From contig NZ_KE384399.1 in the NCBI RefSeq assembly GCF_000425585.1, positions 62,001-126,000 on the forward strand: 64,000 nucleotides of DNA, in the 5' to 3' direction. A program made the translations under genes and the position numbers. Origin of the DNA: Terrimonas ferruginea DSM 30193. Its GTDB lineage: Bacteria; Bacteroidota; Bacteroidia; Chitinophagales; Chitinophagaceae. The notes beneath the pieces were generated by a model that was not told the origin of the DNA, did not search any database, and worked only from the letters and a program-made list of their open reading frames with translations. Within the stretch, counting starts at the first letter, position 1. Each line of letters starts with the position of its first letter. This document shows, one piece after another, positions 17,936 through 25,486 of this stretch.

Positions 17936-18583
17936 ATCAATAAGCGTATTCTTCACTGCAAAGAAAACCAGTCCGGCGGTATTCTTGCAGCCGAATCTTT
18001 CCATCAGTCTGTCTTTAATGGCTTCCACGGTGCGTGGGCTGATGTCCATCTTCTGGGCAATTTCCTGGGCGGTAAACTCCATACAGATAAAGCGTAGTAC
18101 GTCGCGTTCCTTGTCGGTGAGTGTTATTTCGCTGTTGAGAGAGGGAACTACTTTCTGGCGTGAATGGGATTTTTTGAGCAGTATGCGGTTGACGAAATTG
18201 TTGAGGTAGTATCCTTTTTCAAAAACCTCCATGATGGCGCGGCGGATTTCCTGGGGCTCTGCATTTTTCAGCAGGTAGCCGTTGGCGCCGTTTTCCATCA
18301 GGTGATAAACGAACCGTTCATCTTCATACATGCTGAGCACCAGCACTTTTACCGAAGGATATTTTTTGCTGACGATCTTGGTGGTTTCGATGCCGTCTTT
18401 TCCCGGCATGCGCAGGTCCATTAAGATCACATCGGGGTCAGCCTCCTCGATGCCTTCGAGCAGTTCGTCGCCGTGGTTGGCTTCCAATACAAATTTGATA
18501 TTGCTGAAGGGGCGCAGCGACAGGATTACTCCTTTCCGGAATATCTTGTGGTCGTCAGCTATAGCTACCTTAATGGTTCCCAT
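17933..18583 (-). CDS. NarL/LuxR-family response regulator
   Basis: 216 aa from the ATG at 18583 (MGTIKVAIADDH); an in-frame TTG at 18592 overlaps the promoter box and is rejected. The receiver domain has phospho-acceptor Asp56 (VILMDLRMPGKDG). The LuxR helix-turn-helix at the C-terminus (LTDKERDVLRFICMEFTAQEIAQ) binds DNA. The partner histidine kinase is encoded just upstream on the same strand. A TAnnTTTG box sits 6 nt before the ATG, so the regulator can also be made separately from the kinase, from a nearly leaderless mRNA. The target genes are unknown; the adjacent membrane-protein gene is one candidate. Confidence 0.92.
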   Translation of the reverse strand: MGTIKVAIADDHKIFRKGVILSLRPFSNIKFVLEANHGDELLEGIEEADPDVILMDLRMPGKDGIETTKIVSKKYPSVKVLVLSMYEDERFVYHLMENGANGYLLKNAEPQEIRRAIMEVFEKGYYLNNFVNRILLKKSHSRQKVVPSLNSEITLTDKERDVLRFICMEFTAQEIAQKMDISPRTVEAIKDRLMERFGCKNTAGLVFFAVKNTLID

Positions 18584-18589
18584 GAGGCG

Positions 18590-18597
18590 CAAAATTA
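18590..18597 (-). promoter_or_regulatory. Promoter -7 box of the response-regulator gene, nearly leaderless
   Basis: Minus strand TAATTTTG followed by C, with 6 nt between its last base and the ATG. Confidence 0.6.
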
Positions 18598-18642
18598 ATT
18601 AAAATAAACCCAAAGCCATCCGGGGTTTTCACGGTGCCGGCA

Positions 18643-19473
18643 TTACTGGTAAGGTTCGTCCTTCGGTAGCTCGATCGTTACTTTATAATAGGTCTGTGAA
18701 ATGTCTTTTTCAAACAGGATTTTGCCTTTGATCAGGCGCAGACGGCTGGTGATGTTCTTCAGCCCCAGGCCGATATTACTTTTTGTCAGTTTCTCGAAAT
18801 CGGACTGGATGATGCCGCGGCCATCGTGATGGATACGGAGGAAAAATTTATTCTCGTGGATATTCTGCGTCAGGTGAATAAAGCTGGAGGAGCTGTGCTT
18901 CAGGATATTGCTCACGAGTTCCTGTACAATCCGGAACACCACCAGCTCTTTTTCTGTTTTCAGCCGTTCACGGTAGTCGTGGAAACGGCTGCTGGCGTTC
19001 ATGCTGCCCGAACCGCTGATCTTCTGGAACAGGTCGTTGATGGCAGATTCGAGACCGAAATTCTTGAGCGTGGGAGGCATCAGGCTATGACTGATGTTGC
19101 GAATCAGCTGGATAGTATCATCTATGATCTGGCGTGCCTGGTATACGGACTGCAGCTGTGTAGCTTTGTCCTGATTCACCAGGTTTTCGTTGAGGTACAA
19201 ACGGGCAGTGGCAAGCAGGGGGCCTGCATCATCGTGCAGGTCGGCGGCCAGGCGCTGGCGCTCTTCTTCCTGCAATTTGATGGAGGCGTTGAGCAGCATT
19301 CGCTGTTGTTCCTTTTCCATTTCCTGCATGCGGGCATTGAAGCGCGAAACTTTGCGCTGGTGCAAAACGAGCAGCAGGATGATACTTGCCGTAAGCACCA
19401 CCATGCCCAACGCACCGATGATCAGTACGAAAGGAATGCCTGTAGAAGGTTGTGTAGCTTGCAGTAAGAACAT
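18643..19473 (-). CDS. NarX-type sensor histidine kinase
   Basis: 276 aa. A single transmembrane helix (about 14-37) is followed by a coiled coil (45-75), a HisKA_3 dimerisation domain with the phospho-acceptor in ERQRLAADLHDDAG (His80), and an HATPase domain with ELVSNILKHS (N box) and HDGRGI (G box). There is no periplasmic sensor domain, so it probably takes its signal from another membrane protein. The seven-helix protein encoded 24 nt upstream is the obvious candidate. It phosphorylates the regulator encoded downstream. The gene order is membrane protein, kinase, regulator. Confidence 0.92.
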   Translation of the reverse strand: MFLLQATQPSTGIPFVLIIGALGMVVLTASIILLLVLHQRKVSRFNARMQEMEKEQQRMLLNASIKLQEEERQRLAADLHDDAGPLLATARLYLNENLVNQDKATQLQSVYQARQIIDDTIQLIRNISHSLMPPTLKNFGLESAINDLFQKISGSGSMNASSRFHDYRERLKTEKELVVFRIVQELVSNILKHSSSSFIHLTQNIHENKFFLRIHHDGRGIIQSDFEKLTKSNIGLGLKNITSRLRLIKGKILFEKDISQTYYKVTIELPKDEPYQ

Positions 19474-19497
19474 GTTGGGTGCGGCAATTGATGGGTT

Positions 19498-20178
19498 CTA
19501 GTTAAAATCGAGGAATGGTGTTTTATGATTGGTTACAGGTTTATTACTGCCATTCTGCGTCGAACGTGTAAAAATAACAACTGCCACCACAAAAAGAAGA
19601 TTTTTAATAATGTCGAAAATATAAGTAATAAACCAATAGGGACGGATTTGACTCTTGGGCATGTGGTTTATCAGGATATAAAAGAAAAATGTACCCGAAA
19701 GATACGTCAGGATGCCGATGGCTATCCAGAAAGTATACTGCTTATACAGCGGCACAGATACCTGGGACATCAGTACACGGTAAAAATAATAAAATATATA
19801 ACCCAACATGAAAAGGGTATAAACGCCGATCGGCACGGAGTCCAATAATTTAGGCTGTGCATACACCAGGTAAAGGATCTGGAACACCAGCAGTGGTATG
19901 GAAATGATTGCTACCACACGTGCCACGGTGCGGCTGTTCATATTCTGGAACAGGAGATAGGTGAATGTTACATATTCAAGAAAGGTGTAAACGAAATAAT
20001 ACTGTTTCTCCGCCAGGTGGTCCACAAAGAAATCAAAGAAGAAATTGAAGAGAAAGAAAATGCAGCAATAGATGGCCAGGCCAAGGAAATAACGGGTGCC
20101 TTTATTCCAGAGCCATATAATGGCAAGGAGCGGAGCCAGGTAGGAGAAAGTCAGAATATTAAAAAAAAGCTGTTCTAT
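19498..20178 (-). CDS. Seven-helix membrane protein with an apparent AUA start
   Basis: 226 aa if read from the ATA at 20178-20176. The frame is open up to a TAG at 20247-20245, yet it has no ATG, and the first GTG (20025) would remove the first two helices. The paralogue at 34837-35589 begins MENLFQ...TAPLL. It aligns without gaps with (I)EQLFF...LAPLL here, placing its Met on the ATA codon. About seven hydrophobic helices fill the protein, with a short polar tail. It precedes a kinase lacking its own sensor, so I infer a sensing or signal-passing role. The ATA lies in the 3' arm of a hairpin and the U8 tract falls in codons 4-6. A sequencing error turning ATG into ATA is the main alternative. 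Confidence 0.65.
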   Translation of the reverse strand: MEQLFFNILTFSYLAPLLAIIWLWNKGTRYFLGLAIYCCIFFLFNFFFDFFVDHLAEKQYYFVYTFLEYVTFTYLLFQNMNSRTVARVVAIISIPLLVFQILYLVYAQPKLLDSVPIGVYTLFMLGYIFYYFYRVLMSQVSVPLYKQYTFWIAIGILTYLSGTFFFYILINHMPKSQIRPYWFITYIFDIIKNLLFVVAVVIFTRSTQNGSNKPVTNHKTPFLDFN

Positions 20179-20214
20179 GTTATTGGATTTACGGCCAAGT
20201 ATAGAACAGCTTTT
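20161..20214 (-). promoter_or_regulatory. Terminator-like hairpin that includes the start codon of the seven-helix gene
   Basis: Perfect 14-bp inverted repeat (20165-20178 with 20201-20214), 22-nt loop, followed on the minus strand by eight T (20168-20161). The 3' arm begins with the ATA start codon. Loop bases 20191-20196 can pair with six bases inside the upstream 25-codon ORF (20276-20281). This suggests attenuation or start-site masking. Confidence 0.65.
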
Positions 20215-20255
20215 AAATAAATTATAGCGTTTTCGCTGGACGGACTAAGTAATTC

Positions 20256-20333
20256 TTAGTTTTCCCAAACAAAAAGGCCGTCTTCTGCATTTTCCCAGAT
20301 GATTTTGCGGCTGATGGTGTCGATCTTTTTCAT
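20256..20333 (-). CDS. Small ORF, 25 aa, possible leader peptide or signal peptide
   Basis: Short ORF starting at ATG 20333 and ending in TAA. The peptide is MKKIDTISRKIIWEN followed by AEDGLFVWEN; it holds the triplet WEN twice, once near the middle and once at the end. It lies 78 nt upstream of the hairpin that precedes the seven-helix membrane gene and is on the same strand. Its stop codon is inside a small perfect dyad (ACTAAG, five bases, CTTAGT at 20244-20260). I do not recognise a family. It could be a leader peptide controlling the hairpin, a secreted signal, or chance. Confidence 0.45.
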   Translation of the reverse strand: MKKIDTISRKIIWENAEDGLFVWEN

Positions 20334-20399
20334 ACCAATTAACGAGTTTAGACGGTTCAAAAATCTTTTCTGATGCAAAAATGCCCTGATTACAGGGGT

Positions 20400-20860
20400 G
20401 TTTCAACGGTCATTCTGCAGGTAGAATACTCTTATAATCCGATGTAATCCAGTACAGTAAAGGGTTTCGGCGAATTTACCTGGTAAACTTACTTTTTAAA
20501 TTGTGGTAAATATACCAAGTAAAATTAGTAAAAATACGGTCGATAAAAACGTAATCCTACTCGTAAATTTTACGATTAATGGTAAATACTTATGCACATG
20601 TGTGGAAAAGCCTGCGTTAAAAAAGAGGTGCAGGCACCGGGCGGGCCAACCCGGATAGAGCAGATATCTGATCGGAGTGTTTGAAAATGAGCCCCTTTTC
20701 ATTCATTCCACTACAAATCTAGGGGATTTGAAATGCGCACACAAGCGGAATACCCCTGTATTTTAAACCCCGCGGATTTTACGGAAACGGTCGTAAATCA
20801 CGCGGGGTTTATGCTAAATTACTGATTAACAGTAGTATAATAGAAAGTGGTTTCCCTTAT
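20400..20860. other. Intergenic region, AT-rich, with repeated GTAAA
   Basis: No convincing gene. Between 20470 and 20590 the pentamer GTAAA occurs at least six times, including a 13-bp palindrome CGTAAATTTTACG at 20562-20574. This may be a regulator-binding cluster. A possible 68-codon ORF on the minus strand (20496-20702) has no supporting features. Confidence 0.4.
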
Positions 20861-21283
20861 TTATCCTTCCTGTTCGTTAAAGTCCAGCATCCACCGGGTA
20901 CCGAACTTATCTTTAAATGACGCAAACCAGCCCCAGAACATTTTTTCCAAAGCCATTTCCACCTGGCCTCCTTCAGAAAGCGCCTCAAACAGACGGCGGG
21001 TTTCCTCCAGGCTGTCCGGCGAGATGGAGATATAACTATTATTACCTTCTACCAGTTTGTGTCCCAGTGATTCGAAGGCATCGGTAGCCATGATTACATT
21101 GTTACCAACCGGAAGGGAAATGTGCATGATCTTATGGCGCAGCTCAGCCGGCATTTTCTCGCCGTCGGGCGTATCGCTAAAACGCATGATCGCACGGAAT
21201 TCACCGCCAAACACAGATTTGTAAAAATTAAAAGCTTCTTCAGAAGTACCCGGAAAATTCAGGTAAGGGTTAAGGGAGATCAT
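20861..21283 (-). CDS. VOC family protein (PhnB/glyoxalase-like)
   Basis: 140 aa, a single vicinal-oxygen-chelate domain of the PhnB-like type. It begins MISLNPYLNFPGTSEEAFNF and has YKSVFGGEF, then KIMHISLPVGNNVIMATD and a C-terminal WGWFASFKDKFGTRWMLDF. The family is metal-dependent or metal-lacking and acts on varied small molecules, so no substrate can be named. It is transcribed away from the AT-rich region and has no clear operon partner. Confidence 0.88.
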   Translation of the reverse strand: MISLNPYLNFPGTSEEAFNFYKSVFGGEFRAIMRFSDTPDGEKMPAELRHKIMHISLPVGNNVIMATDAFESLGHKLVEGNNSYISISPDSLEETRRLFEALSEGGQVEMALEKMFWGWFASFKDKFGTRWMLDFNEQEG

Positions 21284-21314
21284 AATAAGAGATTTTTTAT
21301 ACTGAAAATGATTT

Positions 21315-21521
21315 TTACTCGATCACCTGGCACAGGTGTCCCGCATCGTGCACCAATTGCATCACCTGTTGGGGACATACGCCTTCTCCTTCCACCCGCA
21401 ATACCTTGTCGCAATCATGAAGGTCCACATTGGCACGCCAGTGAGGGAACTGCTGATGCAGGCGCGTTACAACGACGGGCACCTGCTCCTTTTCAATATT
21501 TGTTTTAAAAATCTCTACCAT
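21315..21521 (-). CDS. Small conserved protein, HMA-like fold without metal motif
   Basis: 68 aa from the ATG at 21521; upstream in-frame codons overlap rsmE and look non-coding. The predicted pattern beta-alpha-beta-beta-alpha-beta (VEIFKTNI, VPVVVTRLHQQFPHW, ANVDLHDCDKVLRVEG, CPQQVMQLVHDAGHLCQVI) resembles the ferredoxin-like HMA fold. It lacks the CxxC copper motif. The function is unknown. It is separated from rsmE (same strand) by about 115 nt. Confidence 0.7.
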   Translation of the reverse strand: MVEIFKTNIEKEQVPVVVTRLHQQFPHWRANVDLHDCDKVLRVEGEGVCPQQVMQLVHDAGHLCQVIE

Positions 21522-21636
21522 GGCTGAAAGGCTGACAACCTTAAGTGGCAAACCGTTGATTGATGATTCAAATTTACTTGCCTGGCAAATGACGGAAGGG
21601 GTGTGTTTACGACAATCTGAGGGCCGTGGGCGACAA

Positions 21637-22338
21637 TTAGCGCAACGATAATTGCAATGCGCCGGAAATACCTGCGGTTTCTGTTCTGAGCCGCGTATTA
21701 CCCAACGTAACGGGTATAAAACCTGCATCAAGTGCCTGGTCGATTTCTGCGGTGGTAAAATCACCTTCGGGGCCAATCAGCAGCAGCATATCCTGCGAAC
21801 GGTCCTGCTGCCATAAGCGCTCGCGTGGCCGGTCTTCGCAATGCGCAATAAACTTCAAGGGTTGTGAGGCCTCGTGTATTACCTGGTCGAGGGACAATGG
21901 TTGATACAAAACCGGCAGCCAGCATTGTCTCGATTGCAACATGGCGCTGATACAGATGGTCTGCATACGGTCGGCCCGGAACTTTTCTTTCTCGGTACGT
22001 GAAGTGAGCAGGGGAATAATTTCCCTTACGCCGATTTCTGTGGCTTTTTCAAGAAACCATTCAAAGCGGGAGGGATTTTTCAACAGGGAAATGGCGATTG
22101 ATGTGCGGGGCTGTACTTCCGGCTCGTTGCTACGGTTTACCACCACCACCTTGCAATGTTTTTTATGTTCGAATGTAATGGAAGCAGTGATCAGTTGTCC
22201 TTGGCCATCGGTGAGGTTGAGTTGCTCTCCCGTCTTCATGCGCAATACCTGGATGACGTGGCGGCTGGTATCTTCTCCCAGCGTGATCTCCTGACCGGAA
22301 GCATCATCGGGAATATAGAAAAAGGGGAGTTGGGACAT
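21637..22338 (-). CDS. rsmE: 16S rRNA m3U1498 methyltransferase RsmE
   Basis: 233 aa. It has the N-terminal PUA-like part (HVIQVLRMKTGEQLNLTDG) and the SPOUT-fold C-terminus with the SAM-binding knot LLIGPEGDFTTAEID and VTLGNTRLRTETA. The enzyme methylates U1498 of 16S rRNA. A perfect TACTTTTG box lies 7 nt before the ATG, inside an AAATTCA-type repeat. The gene is monocistronic by spacing. Confidence 0.94.
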   Translation of the reverse strand: MSQLPFFYIPDDASGQEITLGEDTSRHVIQVLRMKTGEQLNLTDGQGQLITASITFEHKKHCKVVVVNRSNEPEVQPRTSIAISLLKNPSRFEWFLEKATEIGVREIIPLLTSRTEKEKFRADRMQTICISAMLQSRQCWLPVLYQPLSLDQVIHEASQPLKFIAHCEDRPRERLWQQDRSQDMLLLIGPEGDFTTAEIDQALDAGFIPVTLGNTRLRTETAGISGALQLSLR

Positions 22339-22341
22339 TTG

Positions 22342-22376
22342 AATTCAAAAGTAAAAATTCAAAATTCAAAAAAGGA
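22342..22376. repeat. AAATTCA repeat containing the rsmE promoter
   Basis: AAATTC-type heptamers (AAAATTC twice at 22354-22367, plus flanking degenerate units). The rsmE promoter box (22346-22353) is embedded in it. Confidence 0.6.
22346..22353 (-). promoter_or_regulatory. Promoter -7 box of rsmE, nearly leaderless
   Basis: Minus strand TACTTTTG, with 7 nt between it and the ATG at 22338. Confidence 0.65.
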
Positions 22377-22423
22377 AAAAAAGTCAATAGCAAACTGAGA
22401 GAATGGGAATAGTCCGTAAACAG

Positions 22424-22451
22424 CCATGGTTCGTGCATACACGAACCATGG
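22424..22451. repeat. Perfect 12-bp inverted repeat CCATGGTTCGTG / CACGAACCATGG
   Basis: Perfect stem with a CATA loop between dnaB and rsmE. There is no T run on either side in the right place, so it is not a standard terminator. Its GTGCATACACGAACC (15 nt) recurs exactly at 39336-39350. Confidence 0.75.
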
Positions 22452-22488
22452 AAAAAACTTGCGATTTATTACGGTTGTTTTACTTCAA

Positions 22489-24057
22489 CTAAAAAAAGTC
22501 TTCGCCTTCATCGTCGGGCATCTTGTTCATCTTGCTGCTGACCTGGATGGAAAGTCTTGCTCCATCGCCTTCGCCGGTATCTACGGGTTTCCATTCGCCG
22601 GCTGGCAAGCCCATTGTGCTGTAAGGATCGTCGTCCCACATGGTGAACTTCTGGATATGCAGGAGCGCCTTGAGTTTGACTGTTTCCAGCGAACCGTTAC
22701 GGTGTTTGGCGATTTTTACTTCCGTAAGACCTTTGATGTTTTCACCGTCGGCGCTTTGATTGATATCATAATATTCAGGGCGGTAAAGGAACATAACCAT
22801 GTCCGCATCCTGTTCGATGGCACCTGATTCACGGAGGTCACTCAATTGTGGTACGCGGCTGCCTTCTTTTGAGCCACGTTGTTCTACAGCACGGCTCAAC
22901 TGGGAAAGAGCGATAATAGGGATCTGCAATTCTTTCGCGAGGCCTTTCAGGTTACGGGAAATATTACTGATCTCCTGTTCACGGTTGGTGTTCTTTCCTT
23001 CGCTGGCGCCGCTCATCAACTGCAGGTAGTCGATGATAACCATGCCGATATTGTTCTTGTTTTTGAGACGGCGGCATTTGGCGCGCAGTTCAAAAATGTT
23101 GAGAGCGGGTGTATCGTCGATAAAAAGAGGTGCTTGTGCGAGGCGTTGGATACCGCGGGCATAGAGCTGTTTCATTTCATGCTCTTCCAGTTTACCCCGG
23201 GCGATTTTTTCCAGCCATATTTCACTTTCGGCAGAAAGCACCCGTTGCACCAGTTGACTGGCGCTCATCTCCAGCGAGAAGAAAGCGACCGGTGAAGGCT
23301 TGGTCGGATGCATCACGGCATTACGCGCCAGGTTCAGCGCGAAGGCTGTTTTACCAACCGCAGGACGTGCTGCCAGGATGATAAGGTCGGTATTCTGCCA
23401 GCCGTAGGTTACTTTATCAAGACCGGAGAAACCGCTGGGTACGCCCGTTACGTCTTCGTTCTTATGCCGGAGATCTTCGATCCGCTGAATAGTTTTAACC
23501 AGCACCGAGTCGATGGTCTCGAAGTTTTTACGAAGGTGATTATTGGTGATCTCGAAGAGTTTGCTTTCTGCATCGTCGAGCAGATCGAAAACATCTGTTG
23601 AATCTTCATAAGCGTCTCCGATGATTTCACCGCTGATGCGGATCAGTTCGCGTTGAATGAACTTCTGAAGAATGATGCGTGCATGCGCTTCAATGTGGGC
23701 AGCAGAAACAACCGAGTTGGTCAGCTTGGTGACGTAGTAAGCGCCACCCACTACGTCAAGTTCGCTGCGGCTGCGGAGTTCTTCTGCCACGGTGAGGATA
23801 TCGATAGGCTGGCTTTTGTTGGCCAGGCTCTGCATGGCTTTGAAAATACGCTGATGGGCTTCAACGTAAAAACACTCTGCTTTCAGGATTTCGATAACAA
23901 CGTCAAAGGCATTTTTTTCCAGCATTACTGCACCAAGCACGGCCTCCTCGAGGTCTTTGGCCTGCGGGGGTATTTTGCCATATACCATTGTGCTGAGATC
24001 GACCGAGGGCCGTCTCTTTTGCTGCTTGCGGTCTTTATTGACGTTCGATAAATCCAT
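22489..24057 (-). CDS. dnaB: Replicative DNA helicase DnaB
   Basis: 522 aa from the ATG at 24057 (MDLSNVNKD); an upstream in-frame start at 24102 would add 15 unlikely residues. The N-terminal DnaB domain starts PPQAKDLEEAVLGAVMLEK. The C-terminal RecA-like domain has Walker A ARPAVGKTAFALN, Walker B MVIIDYLQLM, and the arginine-finger region GSRVPQLSDLRESGAIEQDAD. DnaB unwinds DNA at the replication fork as a hexamer. There is no intein. A consensus DnaA box lies about 200 nt upstream. Confidence 0.95.
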   Translation of the reverse strand: MDLSNVNKDRKQQKRRPSVDLSTMVYGKIPPQAKDLEEAVLGAVMLEKNAFDVVIEILKAECFYVEAHQRIFKAMQSLANKSQPIDILTVAEELRSRSELDVVGGAYYVTKLTNSVVSAAHIEAHARIILQKFIQRELIRISGEIIGDAYEDSTDVFDLLDDAESKLFEITNNHLRKNFETIDSVLVKTIQRIEDLRHKNEDVTGVPSGFSGLDKVTYGWQNTDLIILAARPAVGKTAFALNLARNAVMHPTKPSPVAFFSLEMSASQLVQRVLSAESEIWLEKIARGKLEEHEMKQLYARGIQRLAQAPLFIDDTPALNIFELRAKCRRLKNKNNIGMVIIDYLQLMSGASEGKNTNREQEISNISRNLKGLAKELQIPIIALSQLSRAVEQRGSKEGSRVPQLSDLRESGAIEQDADMVMFLYRPEYYDINQSADGENIKGLTEVKIAKHRNGSLETVKLKALLHIQKFTMWDDDPYSTMGLPAGEWKPVDTGEGDGARLSIQVSSKMNKMPDDEGEDFF

Positions 24058-24429
24058 CGTTGAGTTACATAGATAAAGCGTTAAACCATCAGTTTCGAGC
24101 ACTAATGACTTGTGGGTGAATGTCAGCCTTGTTTAAAGAAAAAATACTTCTTGATAAGGGGCGTGTTCCCGGCAGTCAGTAGCGAAATAACTCCCGTTTG
24201 GGGTTTAAAAAAAATTTTTCTTTTCGCACATTTTCTACATTCCCCGGTGCCGGTTATCCACATATTTTCTTTCCTGCTGGCTTTCAATCCCTTCCTGTAA
24301 ATTACACCAAATACACGGGGTTTGTTGCCGAAAGAACCGCACACCGGTTGATAAGTTTTTTATACGAATACCCTGCTTACTAACGTTATTATTCTTCCAG
24401 GACCGGCTGCTGTTTAAAAACGTCAGCTT
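24058..24429. other. Intergenic region upstream of dnaB with one DnaA box
   Basis: About 370 nt without a credible gene. TTATCCACA, a perfect DnaA box, is at 24254-24262, near an A/T tract (24206-24222). A single box does not make an origin; DnaA control of dnaB is possible. Confidence 0.45.
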
Positions 24430-24939
24430 ATGCAAACAACGTCAGCAAACTCATCTGGTCGCTGCGCAATGGTGCAGCCTGTTTTTAACACAGTGTTATG
24501 GATAGGTCATCTGTCGGGACACGACAATGACCAGGCAGGTGGCCAGGTATTCACAAGCCCGTCGGATGGAGAACTGCATAGCATCCGTCTTTACGCCGAT
24601 GCCATTCCGCAACCGGGATTGTTGCGAATGAGTTTTCACCAATTTGATAACGGATTACAAAAATGGGGAGCACCGGTTGCAGAAGCGGAAGTGGATGTGC
24701 AACCGGAAGACGTGCGTAACTGGATCAGTTTTTCACTGCCGCCCGTCCGGCTTGCGCATAAACAGGAATATGGGTTCCAGGTATACAGTGCCGATGCGAT
24801 GATCGGATTGGGTGAAGCTGCCGGCAACAGTCGCAATCCGTTTGAGGCGGGGGCAGCCTGGAAGACCGATGCGGCTAACCGCCAGGGTTACTTCTACCAT
24901 TACTTCAGCCTGGCCTATGAGCTGGTGTTTCGCGTCTGA
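24430..24939 (+). CDS. Hypothetical protein, beta-sandwich-like
   Basis: 169 aa from the ATG at 24430, or 156 aa from the ATG at 24469 (MVQPVFNTV). I do not recognise the family. There is no signal peptide or membrane helix. The alternating hydrophobic pattern and aromatic strands (LHSIRLYADA, LLRMSFHQFD, EYGFQVYSADAMIGLGEA, YFYHYFSLAYELVFRV) suggest an all-beta binding module. It converges on the hypothetical gene at 24949, with only 9 nt between stops. Confidence 0.6.
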   Translation: MQTTSANSSGRCAMVQPVFNTVLWIGHLSGHDNDQAGGQVFTSPSDGELHSIRLYADAIPQPGLLRMSFHQFDNGLQKWGAPVAEAEVDVQPEDVRNWISFSLPPVRLAHKQEYGFQVYSADAMIGLGEAAGNSRNPFEAGAAWKTDAANRQGYFYHYFSLAYELVFRV

Positions 24940-24948
24940 AGAACTACA

Positions 24949-25356
24949 TCAGCGGAGGAAACGTATGGTCATCTTGTGCAGGAACGGATCTTCGCGCAGT
25001 ACCATTCTTTTTTCCATCCGGAACATATGCGGATGGAGTCCGCCTTCCAGCCTGACAGCAAAAGAGTATTGAGCGGTAAAGGGTGTAATACTGGTAACGA
25101 TGGTGCAGATCGTCAACGTGCGACCCTGTAGCAACAGGTTACTGCCCAGGGGATACTTTTCAACATCACCGCTGAGACCTTCCTGTAAGGGCGTACTGTC
25201 GAGAAAAAGATGGGTGGTAACGGAAGACGTATCACAGGTCGGCCGGAGGTGAAAGTAGATCAGCCGGCCAGATTGATCGGTACGGTAGGTGTCGTGATGG
25301 AGGCAAATGTTTGTAGCGTCGCGGAACGCATTGTTAAGCAACTTTAGTCCAGACAT
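24949..25356 (-). CDS. Hypothetical protein
   Basis: 135 aa; not recognised. It has no signal peptide or membrane helix, and is beta-rich in the second half (LLLQGRTLTICTIVTSI, YSFAVRLEGG). It starts at an ATG preceded by AACCTTTG, a near match to the promoter box. It is convergent with the preceding hypothetical gene and divergent from the patatin gene. Confidence 0.55.
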   Translation of the reverse strand: MSGLKLLNNAFRDATNICLHHDTYRTDQSGRLIYFHLRPTCDTSSVTTHLFLDSTPLQEGLSGDVEKYPLGSNLLLQGRTLTICTIVTSITPFTAQYSFAVRLEGGLHPHMFRMEKRMVLREDPFLHKMTIRFLR

Positions 25357-25486
25357 TGTTCAAAGGTTAAAGGTGAGGGCTAAACTAGTGTTTTCCACGG
25401 TCGCTGAAGACCGTCTTTTCGCCCTTTTTGGAATAGAATTTTAACGGGAGGTGGCATCTTTGTATCTTTCGTTAAACCATTTCCCA

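Noticed and set aside
20496-20702. 68-codon ORF on the minus strand
   Set aside because: No promoter box, family or conserved pattern; the hydrophobic end is explained by AT-rich DNA.
24058-24429. Replication origin upstream of dnaB
   Set aside because: Only one DnaA box is visible and there is no clear unwinding region or dnaA gene.
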